From contig CAJXIS010000044.1 in assembly GCA_913054115.1 (NCBI GenBank), positions 1 to 10,251 of the forward strand: DNA of 10,251 nt, written 5' to 3'. The DNA comes from an uncultured Acidimicrobiaceae bacterium (GTDB lineage Bacteria > Actinomycetota > Acidimicrobiia > Acidimicrobiales > MedAcidi-G1). The translations under genes and the position numbers were made by a program. The notes below the pieces were generated by a model. It saw only the letters and a list, made by a program, of their open reading frames with translations, was not told where the DNA came from and did no database searches. Below, piece by piece: positions 1 to 5,827 of the stretch (positions are counted from its first letter, which is position 1; every line of letters begins with the position of its first letter).

Positions 1-1074
1 CTCAATCCGGTGTCGGGACACCTCTCCGACACCCGCGATCGACGTCGACTGCTGCTGGTCACGAACACCTGTGCCGCCGGATCGTCCATGCTGATGGCGC
101 TGGCGTGGGTGGTCGGCGTGCAGTCACCCTGGGGCTGGGTGCTCCTGTTCTTCATCAGGGGCTGTGTCGCCGGTATCCAGTTGCCGGTGTGGCAGGCGTT
201 CGTGGCCGAATGCGTGCCCCGGGAGCTGCTCCGGAACGCCATCACCCTCAACTCGACACAGTTCAATGCCGCCAGGACCCTCGGTCCGGCCATCGGCGGT
301 GTGCTGATCGGCACGCTCGGGCCCGGCTGGGCGCTGGCCGCCGCAGCCGGCCTGTTCGGCCCCGTGCTGGTGTGCCTCGCTGCGATCGATCCGGCGCAGC
401 TCCACCGCGCCGGTGCCGGCGGCTCCGGGGAGGTGGCAGCGGCGGAGAGGGGGGTCCGTGCGGTCTACACGGGCTATCGGGAGTCGATCCGCTACGTGCT
501 GGACTCGCCGGGCATCCGCACGGCGATCCTCACCATTGCGCTCATCACGACGATCACGATCCCACTGGTCCAGCAGGTGGTGGTGTTCGCCGAAGAGGTG
601 TTCGAGGTCTCGCCCTTCTGGTTCGGCGTCCTCGCCTCGGCGCAGGGCATCGGGGCGGTCATGGTGGCGCCACTCGTGGCCGGTGAGCTGGGGCGGATCC
701 GTCCCTCCCAACTGCAGTTGTACGCCTTGATGGGCTATGTCGTCGGAGTCGCCGGACTGGGCCTGGCGCCGGTGTACTGGGTGGGGTTCGTCGCTCTGGC
801 ATTTCTCGGGGCGGTCCACCTCGTCTCAGCGTCGAACCTGAACTCGGTGGTGCAGCTCCAGGTCGATGATGCGGTCCGGGGGCGGGTGATGGCCATCTAC
901 CTGATGGGGGTTCTGGGCATCACTCCGTTCGCCAACCTGCTCATGGGATGGACGATCGTGGTGTTCGGGGCGCGACCCGTGGTGGTGTTCGGGGCCGGCG
1001 TGCTGCTGTTGGTGGGCCTGTTCCTGGCCGGCACCGGCCGGCTCCGCAATCTGGACGCCAGTTCGGCCCCGTGA
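1..1074 (+). CDS. MFS transporter, MFS_3/EntS-like exporter family, 5'-truncated
   Basis: This is a major facilitator superfamily membrane transporter, probably a proton-driven drug or metabolite exporter. The reading frame is open from base 1, so the gene begins outside the window. The visible part is 357 residues. It opens inside the MFS loop 2-3 motif (SGHLSDTRDRRR, residues 5-16), so TM1 and TM2, roughly the first 60-70 residues, are missing. About ten hydrophobic segments follow, matching TM3-TM12. Two stretches are typical of the MFS_3 (transmembrane secretion effector/enterobactin exporter) group: the PRELLRNAITLNSTQFNAAR-type helix after TM4 leading into LGPAIGG, and the late VRGRVMAIYLMG segment before a glycine-rich helix. 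The central loop (about residues 130-160) is charged and marks the boundary between the two six-helix halves. The GTG at position 10 is not the real start. The substrate cannot be told from sequence. It converges with the nuclease gene across a 46-bp gap. Confidence 0.9.
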   Translation, partial: LNPVSGHLSDTRDRRRLLLVTNTCAAGSSMLMALAWVVGVQSPWGWVLLFFIRGCVAGIQLPVWQAFVAECVPRELLRNAITLNSTQFNAARTLGPAIGGVLIGTLGPGWALAAAAGLFGPVLVCLAAIDPAQLHRAGAGGSGEVAAAERGVRAVYTGYRESIRYVLDSPGIRTAILTIALITTITIPLVQQVVVFAEEVFEVSPFWFGVLASAQGIGAVMVAPLVAGELGRIRPSQLQLYALMGYVVGVAGLGLAPVYWVGFVALAFLGAVHLVSASNLNSVVQLQVDDAVRGRVMAIYLMGVLGITPFANLLMGWTIVVFGARPVVVFGAGVLLLVGLFLAGTGRLRNLDASSAP

Positions 1075-1099
1075 CCGGCCCCGTGACTCGCCCGGTGAC
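1065..1099. repeat. Short degenerate 12-bp tandem repeat across the MFS stop codon
   Basis: GGCCCCGTGAC occurs at 1065-1075 and again at 1077-1087, a period of 12. A weaker copy ending CCCGGTGAC lies at 1091-1099. The array spans the MFS stop codon (1072-1074) and enters the 46-bp gap between two convergent genes. It may be simple slippage, and no clear terminator stem was found in the gap. The functional meaning is unknown. Confidence 0.5.
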
Positions 1100-1120
1100 C
1101 CGCCCTGTGTTCGGGCCCCC

Positions 1121-2068
1121 CTAGCGACCGTCGTCGGCAAGGTGGGCCTGGCCGACGTCGCAGTCGTCGAGGAGCGGGCACCAGCGACAGGCGGTGCTCG
1201 CCGACTTTCCTGGCGGGCGTCCGTCGTGGGTCAGTTCCATGAGGATCCGGACCCCGTCGGCGAGGCGGGCGACGGTCGATCGGAGGAGGTCCTCCGTGAC
1301 GGTCTCGGGGACGAGGTTGGCCTGGTCGAGGTAGTAGGAGGCGACGAGTCGGGGCGGCACACCCATGCGGAGCGTCTCGATGAGGGCGTAGAAGCGGAGG
1401 TCGTCGAGGTGGACCGGTGCGAATCCGCCGGTCTTGAAGTCGATGATGACCTTGCCGGCCCGGAGCCCGTCGGCGGCGCCGAGGGTGAGGTCCGACTTGC
1501 CGGCGAGGATGAGCCGCCCGTCGCACAGTTCGGCCCGGAGGCGGCTTTCGGTCACCGGTCGCCACTTGGGCTTGAGGGGAGGGAAGCATTCGACGAACTT
1601 TGTGAAGGCGTCGAGGGAGTCGGAGCGGAGCTCGGCCCGTTCGACCTCGGAACATCCCTGCAGCCAGCGGCCGAAGTCGCCCGAGTCCTCCTCGTAGCGG
1701 GCGAGCGCCTCGTCGATCAGCACCGGGGGCTCGATCTCGCGTCGCCAGTTGATGGCCAGCTCGACGGCCTTGTGGGTGATCGTGCCGCGGGCGATCGGGA
1801 CGCTCCAGGCGAAGTCCTCGGCCTCCTCGGCGAGGAAGCGGGCTTCGCAACCGTGCAGGCGACCCAGGCGGTGCTTGCTGATGAAGAGGTCCTCGCCGGC
1901 GGGGAGCGTGTCGAGGTACGGCTCGACGGCCGTCTCGATGGCCGCTCGCAGGTGGTGGCGCAGGTCGTCGGGGAACTCGGGGCGCTCGTCGGCGCGTGCG
2001 CCCAGCTCGTCGATGACCGCTCGCTGGGCCGGATTCAGGTTCGTGGTCGGGCTGGCGTCGTCGTCCAC
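1121..2068 (-). CDS. PD-(D/E)XK nuclease, RecB/Cas4-like with Fe-S cysteines
   Basis: This 315-residue protein (from a GTG start) belongs to the PD-(D/E)XK superfamily, the RecB-like group (PDDEXK_1). The nuclease motifs appear in order: GTITH with His99 and downstream Glu103; a Glu in VTESR (174); GKSDLTLG with Asp193; and IIDFKTG with Asp210 and Lys212, followed by the helix LDDLRFYAL that usually carries the QxxxY-type motif. Four cysteines, Cys74 (HGCEARF), Cys294, Cys297 and Cys303 (CRWC, then five residues, then C), match the 4Fe-4S arrangement of Cas4 and AddB-type nucleases. The expected activity is metal-dependent DNA cleavage in the cytoplasm, probably in repair. No helicase or cas genes are adjacent. 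The start is uncertain: GTG at 2068 precedes the LNPAQRAV segment, while an in-frame ATG at 2131 would overlap the divergent gene. The frame stays open to about 2395, but that part is antisense to the small gene at 2124-2447 and is not expected to be coding. Confidence 0.85.
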   Translation of the reverse strand: MDDDASPTTNLNPAQRAVIDELGARADERPEFPDDLRHHLRAAIETAVEPYLDTLPAGEDLFISKHRLGRLHGCEARFLAEEAEDFAWSVPIARGTITHKAVELAINWRREIEPPVLIDEALARYEEDSGDFGRWLQGCSEVERAELRSDSLDAFTKFVECFPPLKPKWRPVTESRLRAELCDGRLILAGKSDLTLGAADGLRAGKVIIDFKTGGFAPVHLDDLRFYALIETLRMGVPPRLVASYYLDQANLVPETVTEDLLRSTVARLADGVRILMELTHDGRPPGKSASTACRWCPLLDDCDVGQAHLADDGR

Positions 2069-2108
2069 CGGATCATTGTCACACCCCTTGAGCAGAATGG
2101 TGGGCGAT

Positions 2109-2116
2109 GGAAGGGA
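2109..2116 (+). promoter_or_regulatory. Ribosome binding site fixing the start at 2124
   Basis: GGAAGGGA lies 7 bases before the ATG at 2124. This strong Shine-Dalgarno match supports 2124 as the start of the 107-residue gene over the much longer open frame that continues upstream antisense to the nuclease gene. The divergent gap 2069-2123 is only 55 bp, so the promoters of the two genes must overlap each other or the coding ends. I could not assign convincing -35/-10 boxes. Confidence 0.65.
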
Positions 2117-2123
2117 ATTGCCG

Positions 2124-2447
2124 ATGAACATGAACAAGACGACACCACCAGTGCGCACGATGCGCTTTGCCGAGGCGGCGCGCTCGCTGGGACGGGCAGC
2201 GAGGCTCCGGGGCCTCGAGGTGCCCACGTTCCGCAGCCCGCCGGGGCTGGCCGGTGTCCAGCGCACCATTCGGCGGCGTGGCACGGCGGCCACGATCTCC
2301 GTCGTCCTGCGTGACCGGCCGTGGCAGGCGGTGCTGGCCGACATGATCGAGGGCATCATCGTGGCCAACCGGCTTCCCAGCGGCCGGGCTGACACCGTCC
2401 GGCGGGTCCTGTGGCTGTCGGTCGACGATCCAGCCCTTGCCGCCTGA
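2124..2447 (+). CDS. Small conserved actinobacterial-type protein, function unknown
   Basis: This is a 107-residue basic protein (arginine-rich, residues 10-55) with no signal peptide or membrane helix. It looks like a real gene because it has a strong ribosome binding site and a sequence of structured character: an N-terminal helix (FAEAARSLGRAARLRG, 15-30), a VPTFRSPP turn (33-40), a strand-rich GVQRTIRRR...AATISVVLRDR segment (44-64), and a helix PWQAVLADMIEGIIVAN (66-82). The layout recalls small uncharacterised proteins I have seen in Acidimicrobiia, but I cannot name a family. Basic residues and small size would allow nucleic-acid binding; that is only a guess. It is divergent from the RecB-like nuclease, with 55 bp between start codons, so the two may be co-regulated. 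Confidence 0.75.
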   Translation: MNMNKTTPPVRTMRFAEAARSLGRAARLRGLEVPTFRSPPGLAGVQRTIRRRGTAATISVVLRDRPWQAVLADMIEGIIVANRLPSGRADTVRRVLWLSVDDPALAA

Positions 2448-2484
2448 GGCGCCCGGAGTCGTGGCGAAGAGACGCTGACCGTCG

Positions 2485-2490
2485 TATGCT
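2485..2490 (+). promoter_or_regulatory. Possible -10 element upstream of the NYN gene
   Basis: TATGCT in the 115-bp gap 2448-2562 matches four of six positions of the sigma-70-type -10 box. The hexamer about 17 bases upstream (TGGCGA) is a poor -35. It would give a leader of about 65-70 bases that includes the hairpin at 2502-2538. Weak evidence. Confidence 0.25.
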
Positions 2491-2501
2491 GCCGTCAATC
2501 T

Positions 2502-2538
2502 TCCCCGCCCTTCTGGCCTCGGCCCGGAGTGGCGGGGA
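2502..2538 (+). terminator. GC-rich hairpin between the small gene and the NYN gene
   Basis: TCCCCGCC (2502-2509) pairs with GGCGGGGA (2531-2538) to form an 8-bp stem around a 21-base loop that can pair further inside. It is followed by ATTATCCGTTTT, a partial T-rich tract. It may terminate transcription from the 107-residue gene, or be a leader structure, since it ends only about a dozen bases before the NYN ribosome binding site (AAGGA, 2551-2555). Confidence 0.4.
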
Positions 2539-2562
2539 TTATCCGTTTTCAAGGATGGTCCA

Positions 2563-3192
2563 ATGACCAGGGTTGCCGTGTTCATCGACTACCCGAACAC
2601 GTACATGCGCGCACGAGAAGTGTTTGGCTCCATGGGTGCTGACAGTTTCGTTGTCGGCCAGGTGCTTCCCCGACGACTGGGCGTGCATCTGGTGCAGCGA
2701 GGTCGTGTGGTCGATCCGGCCCGTCAACTCAGTTCTGTGGCTGTCTACCGAGGTGAACCAGACTCGGGGCGTTCGTCCGTTGGTCAGGCTGCGTGCCATC
2801 GGCAGGTTTCCGCATGGCGACGCCAGGCTCTCGTCGAAGCGCGAACGCACCCGTTGCGATACCGGCGCATTCGTTGGACCGATGGCTCAGCCCGGGACTG
2901 GGAGGCGCGAGAGAAAGGCATTGATGTACTCATTGCTGTGGACATGGTGAGGGGTGCGATCGAAGATCGATTCGATGTCGCTGTGCTCGTCTCGGCAGAC
3001 AATGACCTTGTTCCAGCACGGGAAGCCGTTGTCGCGAGCGGGAAGAGGGTCGAAGTCGCCTCTTGGCGTACCGAGGGGCGGTGGTCGCCGAGGCTCGAGG
3101 TTCCAGGTCGGGAGATCTGGTGTCATTGGCTGGAACGCCACGACTACGAAATGGTGCACGACCCGACCGACTACACGCGACCCGCAGCCTGA
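2563..3192 (+). CDS. NYN domain protein (PIN-like ribonuclease fold)
   Basis: This 209-residue protein has the hallmarks of the NYN domain, a PIN-like metal-dependent RNase fold. The N-terminal strand VAVFIDYPN carries Asp9 and Asn12; KGIDVLIAVDMV (118-129) carries Asp121 and Asp127; and FDVAVLVSADNDLVP (137-151) carries Asp138, Asp146 and Asp148, followed by the glycine turn ASGKRVEV (158-165). These acidic residues normally bind Mg2+/Mn2+, so cleavage of RNA in the cytoplasm is plausible, but the target is unknown. The start is supported by AAGGA seven bases upstream of ATG 2563. Base composition looks lower in GC than the neighbours (about 55% in the first 120 bases against clearly higher values nearby), and codons ending in A or T are common, which suggests recent transfer. 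The C-terminal ~40 residues, rich in Trp, Arg, His and Asp, are outside the core. There is no antitoxin-like partner beside it. Confidence 0.85.
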   Translation: MTRVAVFIDYPNTYMRAREVFGSMGADSFVVGQVLPRRLGVHLVQRGRVVDPARQLSSVAVYRGEPDSGRSSVGQAACHRQVSAWRRQALVEARTHPLRYRRIRWTDGSARDWEAREKGIDVLIAVDMVRGAIEDRFDVAVLVSADNDLVPAREAVVASGKRVEVASWRTEGRWSPRLEVPGREIWCHWLERHDYEMVHDPTDYTRPAA

Positions 3193-3222
3193 CCCGGTTC
3201 CCGCTGGCTACCGTTGTCGTAC

Positions 3223-3308
3223 GCCCGGGTGGCGGAACTGGTAGACGCAGTGGGCTTAAAACCCGCGGCCGCTCCGGCGGCGTGTGAGTTCGATTCTCAC
3301 CCCGGGCA
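3223..3308 (+). tRNA. tRNA-Leu (anticodon UAA)
   Basis: This is an 86-base class II tRNA. The acceptor stem GCCCGGG (3223-3229) pairs with CCCGGGC (3301-3307), with discriminator A at 3308. The D arm contains GGTAGAC. The anticodon arm is 3250-3266 with loop CTTAAAA and anticodon TAA at 3257-3259. A long variable arm spans about 3267-3283. The T arm GTGAG-TTCGATT-CTCAC runs 3284-3300. CCA is not encoded. It would read UUA and UUG leucine codons, which are rare in this GC-rich DNA. The gene starts 30 bases after the NYN stop. A possible -10 box TACCGT at 3209-3214 sits at the right distance, but no good -35 was found. No copy of the tRNA 3' end is seen elsewhere in the window. Confidence 0.96.
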
Positions 3309-3343
3309 CGGAGCGCAGTTGTTCGTCGGGGCTCGCCGGTTCC

Positions 3344-3356
3344 ATGGTCGGACCAT
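3344..3356. promoter_or_regulatory. Palindrome ATGGTC-G-GACCAT, possible operator
   Basis: Perfect 6-bp inverted arms are separated by one base, in the 93-bp gap between the tRNA-Leu gene and the nitroreductase gene, about 46 bp before the GTG start. The one-base centre is too short for a good RNA hairpin but suits a dimeric DNA-binding regulator. It is followed at once by a tandem repeat. No regulator gene is adjacent, so the role is inferred from position only. Confidence 0.35.
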
Positions 3357-3363
3357 CTATGAG

Positions 3364-3394
3364 AGCGCCTGCTACAACCAGCGCCTGCTACAAC
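3364..3394. repeat. 15-bp direct repeat (two copies, period 16) before the nitroreductase
   Basis: AGCGCCTGCTACAAC is present at 3364-3378 and 3380-3394, separated by a single C. The second copy ends 7 bases before the GTG start. TACAAC in each copy is a four-of-six match to a -10 box, so the repeat could be a duplicated promoter or operator element, or simply a replication slippage product. Confidence 0.75.
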
Positions 3395-3401
3395 GAGGGC
3401 C

Positions 3402-4124
3402 GTGGAGAGCCCCTACGAGCATTCCTATCCCTCGCCCGAGTTGGCTGCGGCGCATCCGTTCGTCGAATACGCCTTCGATCGGTACGCCGACGACGAGATG
3501 CTGGAGCGGGCGCTGGCCTTCCGCGAGGAGTCCGAGCGGCGCCGGAGCATCCGGCTGTTCAGCCCCGACCCGGTGCCCCGCGAGCTCATCGAGCAGGCCG
3601 TGATGGCGGCCTCGACCGCACCGTCGGGTGCCCACAAGCAGCCATGGACCTTCGTCGGCGTCCGGGACCCCGAGGTCAAGGCCGCCATCCGTGCTGCCGC
3701 CGAGGAGGAGGAGCGGGTCAACTACCTCGAGAACCGGATGAACGAGGAGTGGCTCGAGGCCCTGGCGCCGCTCGGCACCGACCACCACAAGGAGTTCCTC
3801 GAGGTCGCTCCGTGGATCGTCGTGTTGTTCGAACAGCGCTTCGAGCAGCGGCCCGACGGCTCGACCCGCAAGAACTACTACGTCAAGGAGAGCACGGGGA
3901 TCGCCGCCGGCATGTTCATCACGGCGCTCCACCGGATGGGCCTGGCCACGCTCACGCACACACCGTCGCCGATGGTCTTCCTCCGGAGGCTGCTGGGTCG
4001 TCCCGACAACGAGCGGCCCTTCGTGATGTTTCCGATCGGCTTCCCGCTCGAGGGCACCCGGGTTCCCGACCTGCGTCGCAAGCAACTCGACGAGGTGTTC
4101 GTCGAGGTCGACCGGTTGGCGTGA
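3402..4124 (+). CDS. Nitroreductase-family flavoprotein, iodotyrosine deiodinase-like
   Basis: This is a 240-residue FMN-dependent oxidoreductase of the nitroreductase superfamily. FMN-binding features are RRRSIRLF (47-53), TAPSGAHKQPW (72-82) and the late LGRP (198-201). The segment EERVNYLENRM...WLEAL...HHKEFL aligns by eye with the substrate lid of iodotyrosine deiodinase: Glu104, Tyr108 and Lys130 match human Glu157, Tyr161 and Lys182, which bind the zwitterion of the halotyrosine. NYYVKESTGIAAG (158-170), THTPSPM (185-191) and the PDLRRKQLD tail (222-230) also follow that subfamily. Expected chemistry is reductive dehalogenation of iodo- or other halotyrosines (or related phenols); the natural substrate in bacteria is unclear. 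The protein is soluble, with no signal. The start is GTG 3402: an in-frame TGA at 3360-3362 and the lack of any ATG/GTG/TTG between leave it as the first candidate, though GAGGG lies only 2 bases away. The next gene starts 31 bases downstream. Confidence 0.88.
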   Translation: MESPYEHSYPSPELAAAHPFVEYAFDRYADDEMLERALAFREESERRRSIRLFSPDPVPRELIEQAVMAASTAPSGAHKQPWTFVGVRDPEVKAAIRAAAEEEERVNYLENRMNEEWLEALAPLGTDHHKEFLEVAPWIVVLFEQRFEQRPDGSTRKNYYVKESTGIAAGMFITALHRMGLATLTHTPSPMVFLRRLLGRPDNERPFVMFPIGFPLEGTRVPDLRRKQLDEVFVEVDRLA

Positions 4125-4155
4125 GCGCACTCGCGACTTCGACCACCGGAGTGCC

Positions 4156-5766
4156 ATGATCGTCGTCGTGGACCGGTCATCCGAAGCAGCGGCGCTCGTA
4201 CGCGAGGTGGTCGCGCAGGTGTCCGGTGGCGCATCGACATCCGAGGAAGCGGTCCGACGGGTGGACCCTGACGATGTTGCGAGCCTCCTCCACGCCTCGA
4301 TCGCAGACGGTCCCGCCGGCATCGTGTTGACCAGCGGCCTGGGGGCATCACCGGGTGCGGCCGTCGGGCGTGTCTATCTCACCTCGGACGCCGTGCTCGA
4401 TGCCGTTGATCGGGGAGAGCCGGCCATCCTGGTTCGACTCGAGACCTCACCCGACGACGTGCCCGGCATGTCTCTGGCCGAGGGCGTGCTCACTGCACGT
4501 GGAGGGCTCGCGAGCCATGCGGCACTCGTCGCCAGAGGCTGGGGGCTGCCCTGCGTGTGTGGCGCCGACGAGATCCGAATCGGTGATGGCCACTTCACGG
4601 TCGGTGACGTGGTGGTCGCCGAGGGGGACACGATCGCCATCGACGGTTCGACGGGCGTCGTGACGCTCGGTGACGCAAAGATCGCCAAGGCTGAGGTTCC
4701 GGCCGAGTTGTGGCAACTGCTGGCGTGGGCCGACGAAGTCGCGGCTGGTCGTCTCACGGTCCGGGCCAACGCCGACACGGCGGAGGACGCACGCTCGGCC
4801 CGTGAGGCCGGCGCAGTGGGGATCGGACTCTGTCGAACCGAGCACATGTTTCTGGCAGCCGACCGGTTGCCGATCGTGCGGGCGATGATCCTGGCCGAGA
4901 CCGAGTCGGCAGAGGTCGAGGCGCTCGATCGGTTGGCGGAGGTCCAGCGGGAGGACTTCGTCGGGATCCTCGAGGCCATGGACGGCCTGCCCGTCACGGT
5001 GCGCCTCCTCGATCCACCTCTCCACGAGTTCCTGCCCGATGTCGAGGAGCTGGTGGTCGCCGAGGCGCGCGGCGAACTCGACGCAGAGGGTCATCGGCTG
5101 CTCGAGGCGGCCCGCCACTGGGCCGAGTCCAACCCGATGATCGGTACCAGGGGGGTGCGTCTGGCGCACGTCAGTCCGAACCTGTACCGGGTGCAGGCAC
5201 GGGCCCTGTTCGAGGCGGTGATCGACCGGCGGATGGCCGGTGGCGACCCACAGGTCGAGGTCATGATCCCGTTGACGGTGTCCGGCCCCGAGTTGGCAAG
5301 GGCGCGGCGCTGGGTGGAGGAGGCGGCCGTCGAGGTGGGCCTCGGCGAGGAGCCGGTCGTCGGCACGATGATCGAGACGCCGCGGGCGGCACTGGTCGCC
5401 GGAGAGTTGGCGGCCCACGCCGACTTCTTCTCCATCGGGAGCAACGACCTGACGCAGCTCACCTTCGGATTCTCACGAGATGACGTTGCCGGACGATTCC
5501 TCGGTGACTACGTCGAGCATGGGCTCCTGGACCACGACCCCTTCGACCGGCTCGACGACGTGGCCGTCGGCGAGTTGATCGATCTGGCGGTCCAGCGTGG
5601 CCGTGCAGCGGTTCCCGGCCTCAAGGTCGGGGTCTGTGGGGAACACGCCGGTGATCCGGCGTCCATCCGGCGCCTCTTCGCAGCGGGCGTCGACTACCTG
5701 TCGTGCTCGCCGGCCCGCCTGCCGGTGGCGCGCCTGGCGGCCGCCCGAGCGGTCCTCGACGCTTGA
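4156..5766 (+). CDS. PEP-utilising enzyme: pyruvate phosphate dikinase without the ATP-grasp domain
   Basis: This 536-residue protein matches the central and C-terminal domains of pyruvate phosphate dikinase (PPDK), which interconverts pyruvate and PEP. Residues 11-50 resemble the linker that ends the PPDK nucleotide domain. Residues 58-175 are the swivelling phosphohistidine domain (GLGASPGAAVG; RLETSPDDVPGM; GGLASHAALVARG with His121 as phospho-acceptor). Residues 200-536 are the PEP/pyruvate TIM barrel: CRTEHMF (Arg227), TVRLLDPPLHEFLP (Arg283), NPMIGTRG, MIETPR (Glu407), GSNDLTQL (Asn430, Asp431) and VCGEHAGD (Cys494, the proton donor). His121 to the end is 415 residues, as in the 874-residue clostridial enzyme, so the loss of about 335 residues is all N-terminal. 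The Thr normally two before the catalytic His is Ala119. The phosphoryl donor is therefore unknown: a separate ATP-grasp protein or a partner carrier is possible. ATG 4156 has GGAG four bases upstream. Confidence 0.88.
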   Translation: MIVVVDRSSEAAALVREVVAQVSGGASTSEEAVRRVDPDDVASLLHASIADGPAGIVLTSGLGASPGAAVGRVYLTSDAVLDAVDRGEPAILVRLETSPDDVPGMSLAEGVLTARGGLASHAALVARGWGLPCVCGADEIRIGDGHFTVGDVVVAEGDTIAIDGSTGVVTLGDAKIAKAEVPAELWQLLAWADEVAAGRLTVRANADTAEDARSAREAGAVGIGLCRTEHMFLAADRLPIVRAMILAETESAEVEALDRLAEVQREDFVGILEAMDGLPVTVRLLDPPLHEFLPDVEELVVAEARGELDAEGHRLLEAARHWAESNPMIGTRGVRLAHVSPNLYRVQARALFEAVIDRRMAGGDPQVEVMIPLTVSGPELARARRWVEEAAVEVGLGEEPVVGTMIETPRAALVAGELAAHADFFSIGSNDLTQLTFGFSRDDVAGRFLGDYVEHGLLDHDPFDRLDDVAVGELIDLAVQRGRAAVPGLKVGVCGEHAGDPASIRRLFAAGVDYLSCSPARLPVARLAAARAVLDA

Positions 5767-5787
5767 TGCGCGCCTAGATTCGGTCCA

Positions 5788-5810
5788 CGGGGGACGACGA
5801 GGAGCCCCCG
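5788..5810 (+). other. Hairpin in the gap before the serine hydrolase
   Basis: CGGGGG (5788-5793) pairs with CCCCCG (5805-5810) around an 11-base loop, in the 61-bp gap after the PEP-enzyme gene. It has no T-tract. It lies 6 bases before the AGGGGG ribosome binding site (5817-5822), so it could weakly terminate read-through or modulate translation of the hydrolase. TAGATT at 5775-5780 is a possible but unsupported -10 box. Confidence 0.35.
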
Positions 5811-5827
5811 ACGATCAGGGGGTGTCC

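Noticed and set aside
1121..2068. The nuclease as a Cas4 of a CRISPR system
   Set aside because: It has Cas4-like cysteines, but no cas1/cas2 or repeat array is in the window, and the protein is longer than typical Cas4.
2076..2098. TTGTCA (2076-2081) and CAGAAT (2093-2098) as a promoter for the 107-residue gene
   Set aside because: The hexamers are only 11 bases apart, too close for a sigma-70-type promoter.
1142..2314. A 390-codon plus-strand open frame opposite the nuclease gene
   Set aside because: It is the antisense of the PD-(D/E)XK gene, with a repetitive Glu/Val/Gly/Asp translation. Only the separate frame from 2124 has a ribosome site and protein-like sequence.
2563..3192. NYN gene as part of a toxin-antitoxin pair
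   Set aside because: The nearest upstream gene is 115 bp away behind a hairpin and does not look like an antitoxin; the downstream neighbour is a tRNA.
3223..3400. tRNA-Leu as an integration (att) site for a mobile island
   Set aside because: No second copy of the tRNA 3' end, no integrase and no phage gene is in the window; the unusual gene lies on the 5' side of the tRNA, opposite to the usual arrangement.
3214..3603. An open frame starting in the tRNA-Leu gene and running into the nitroreductase
   Set aside because: It crosses the tRNA and is out of frame with the conserved nitroreductase; no independent support.
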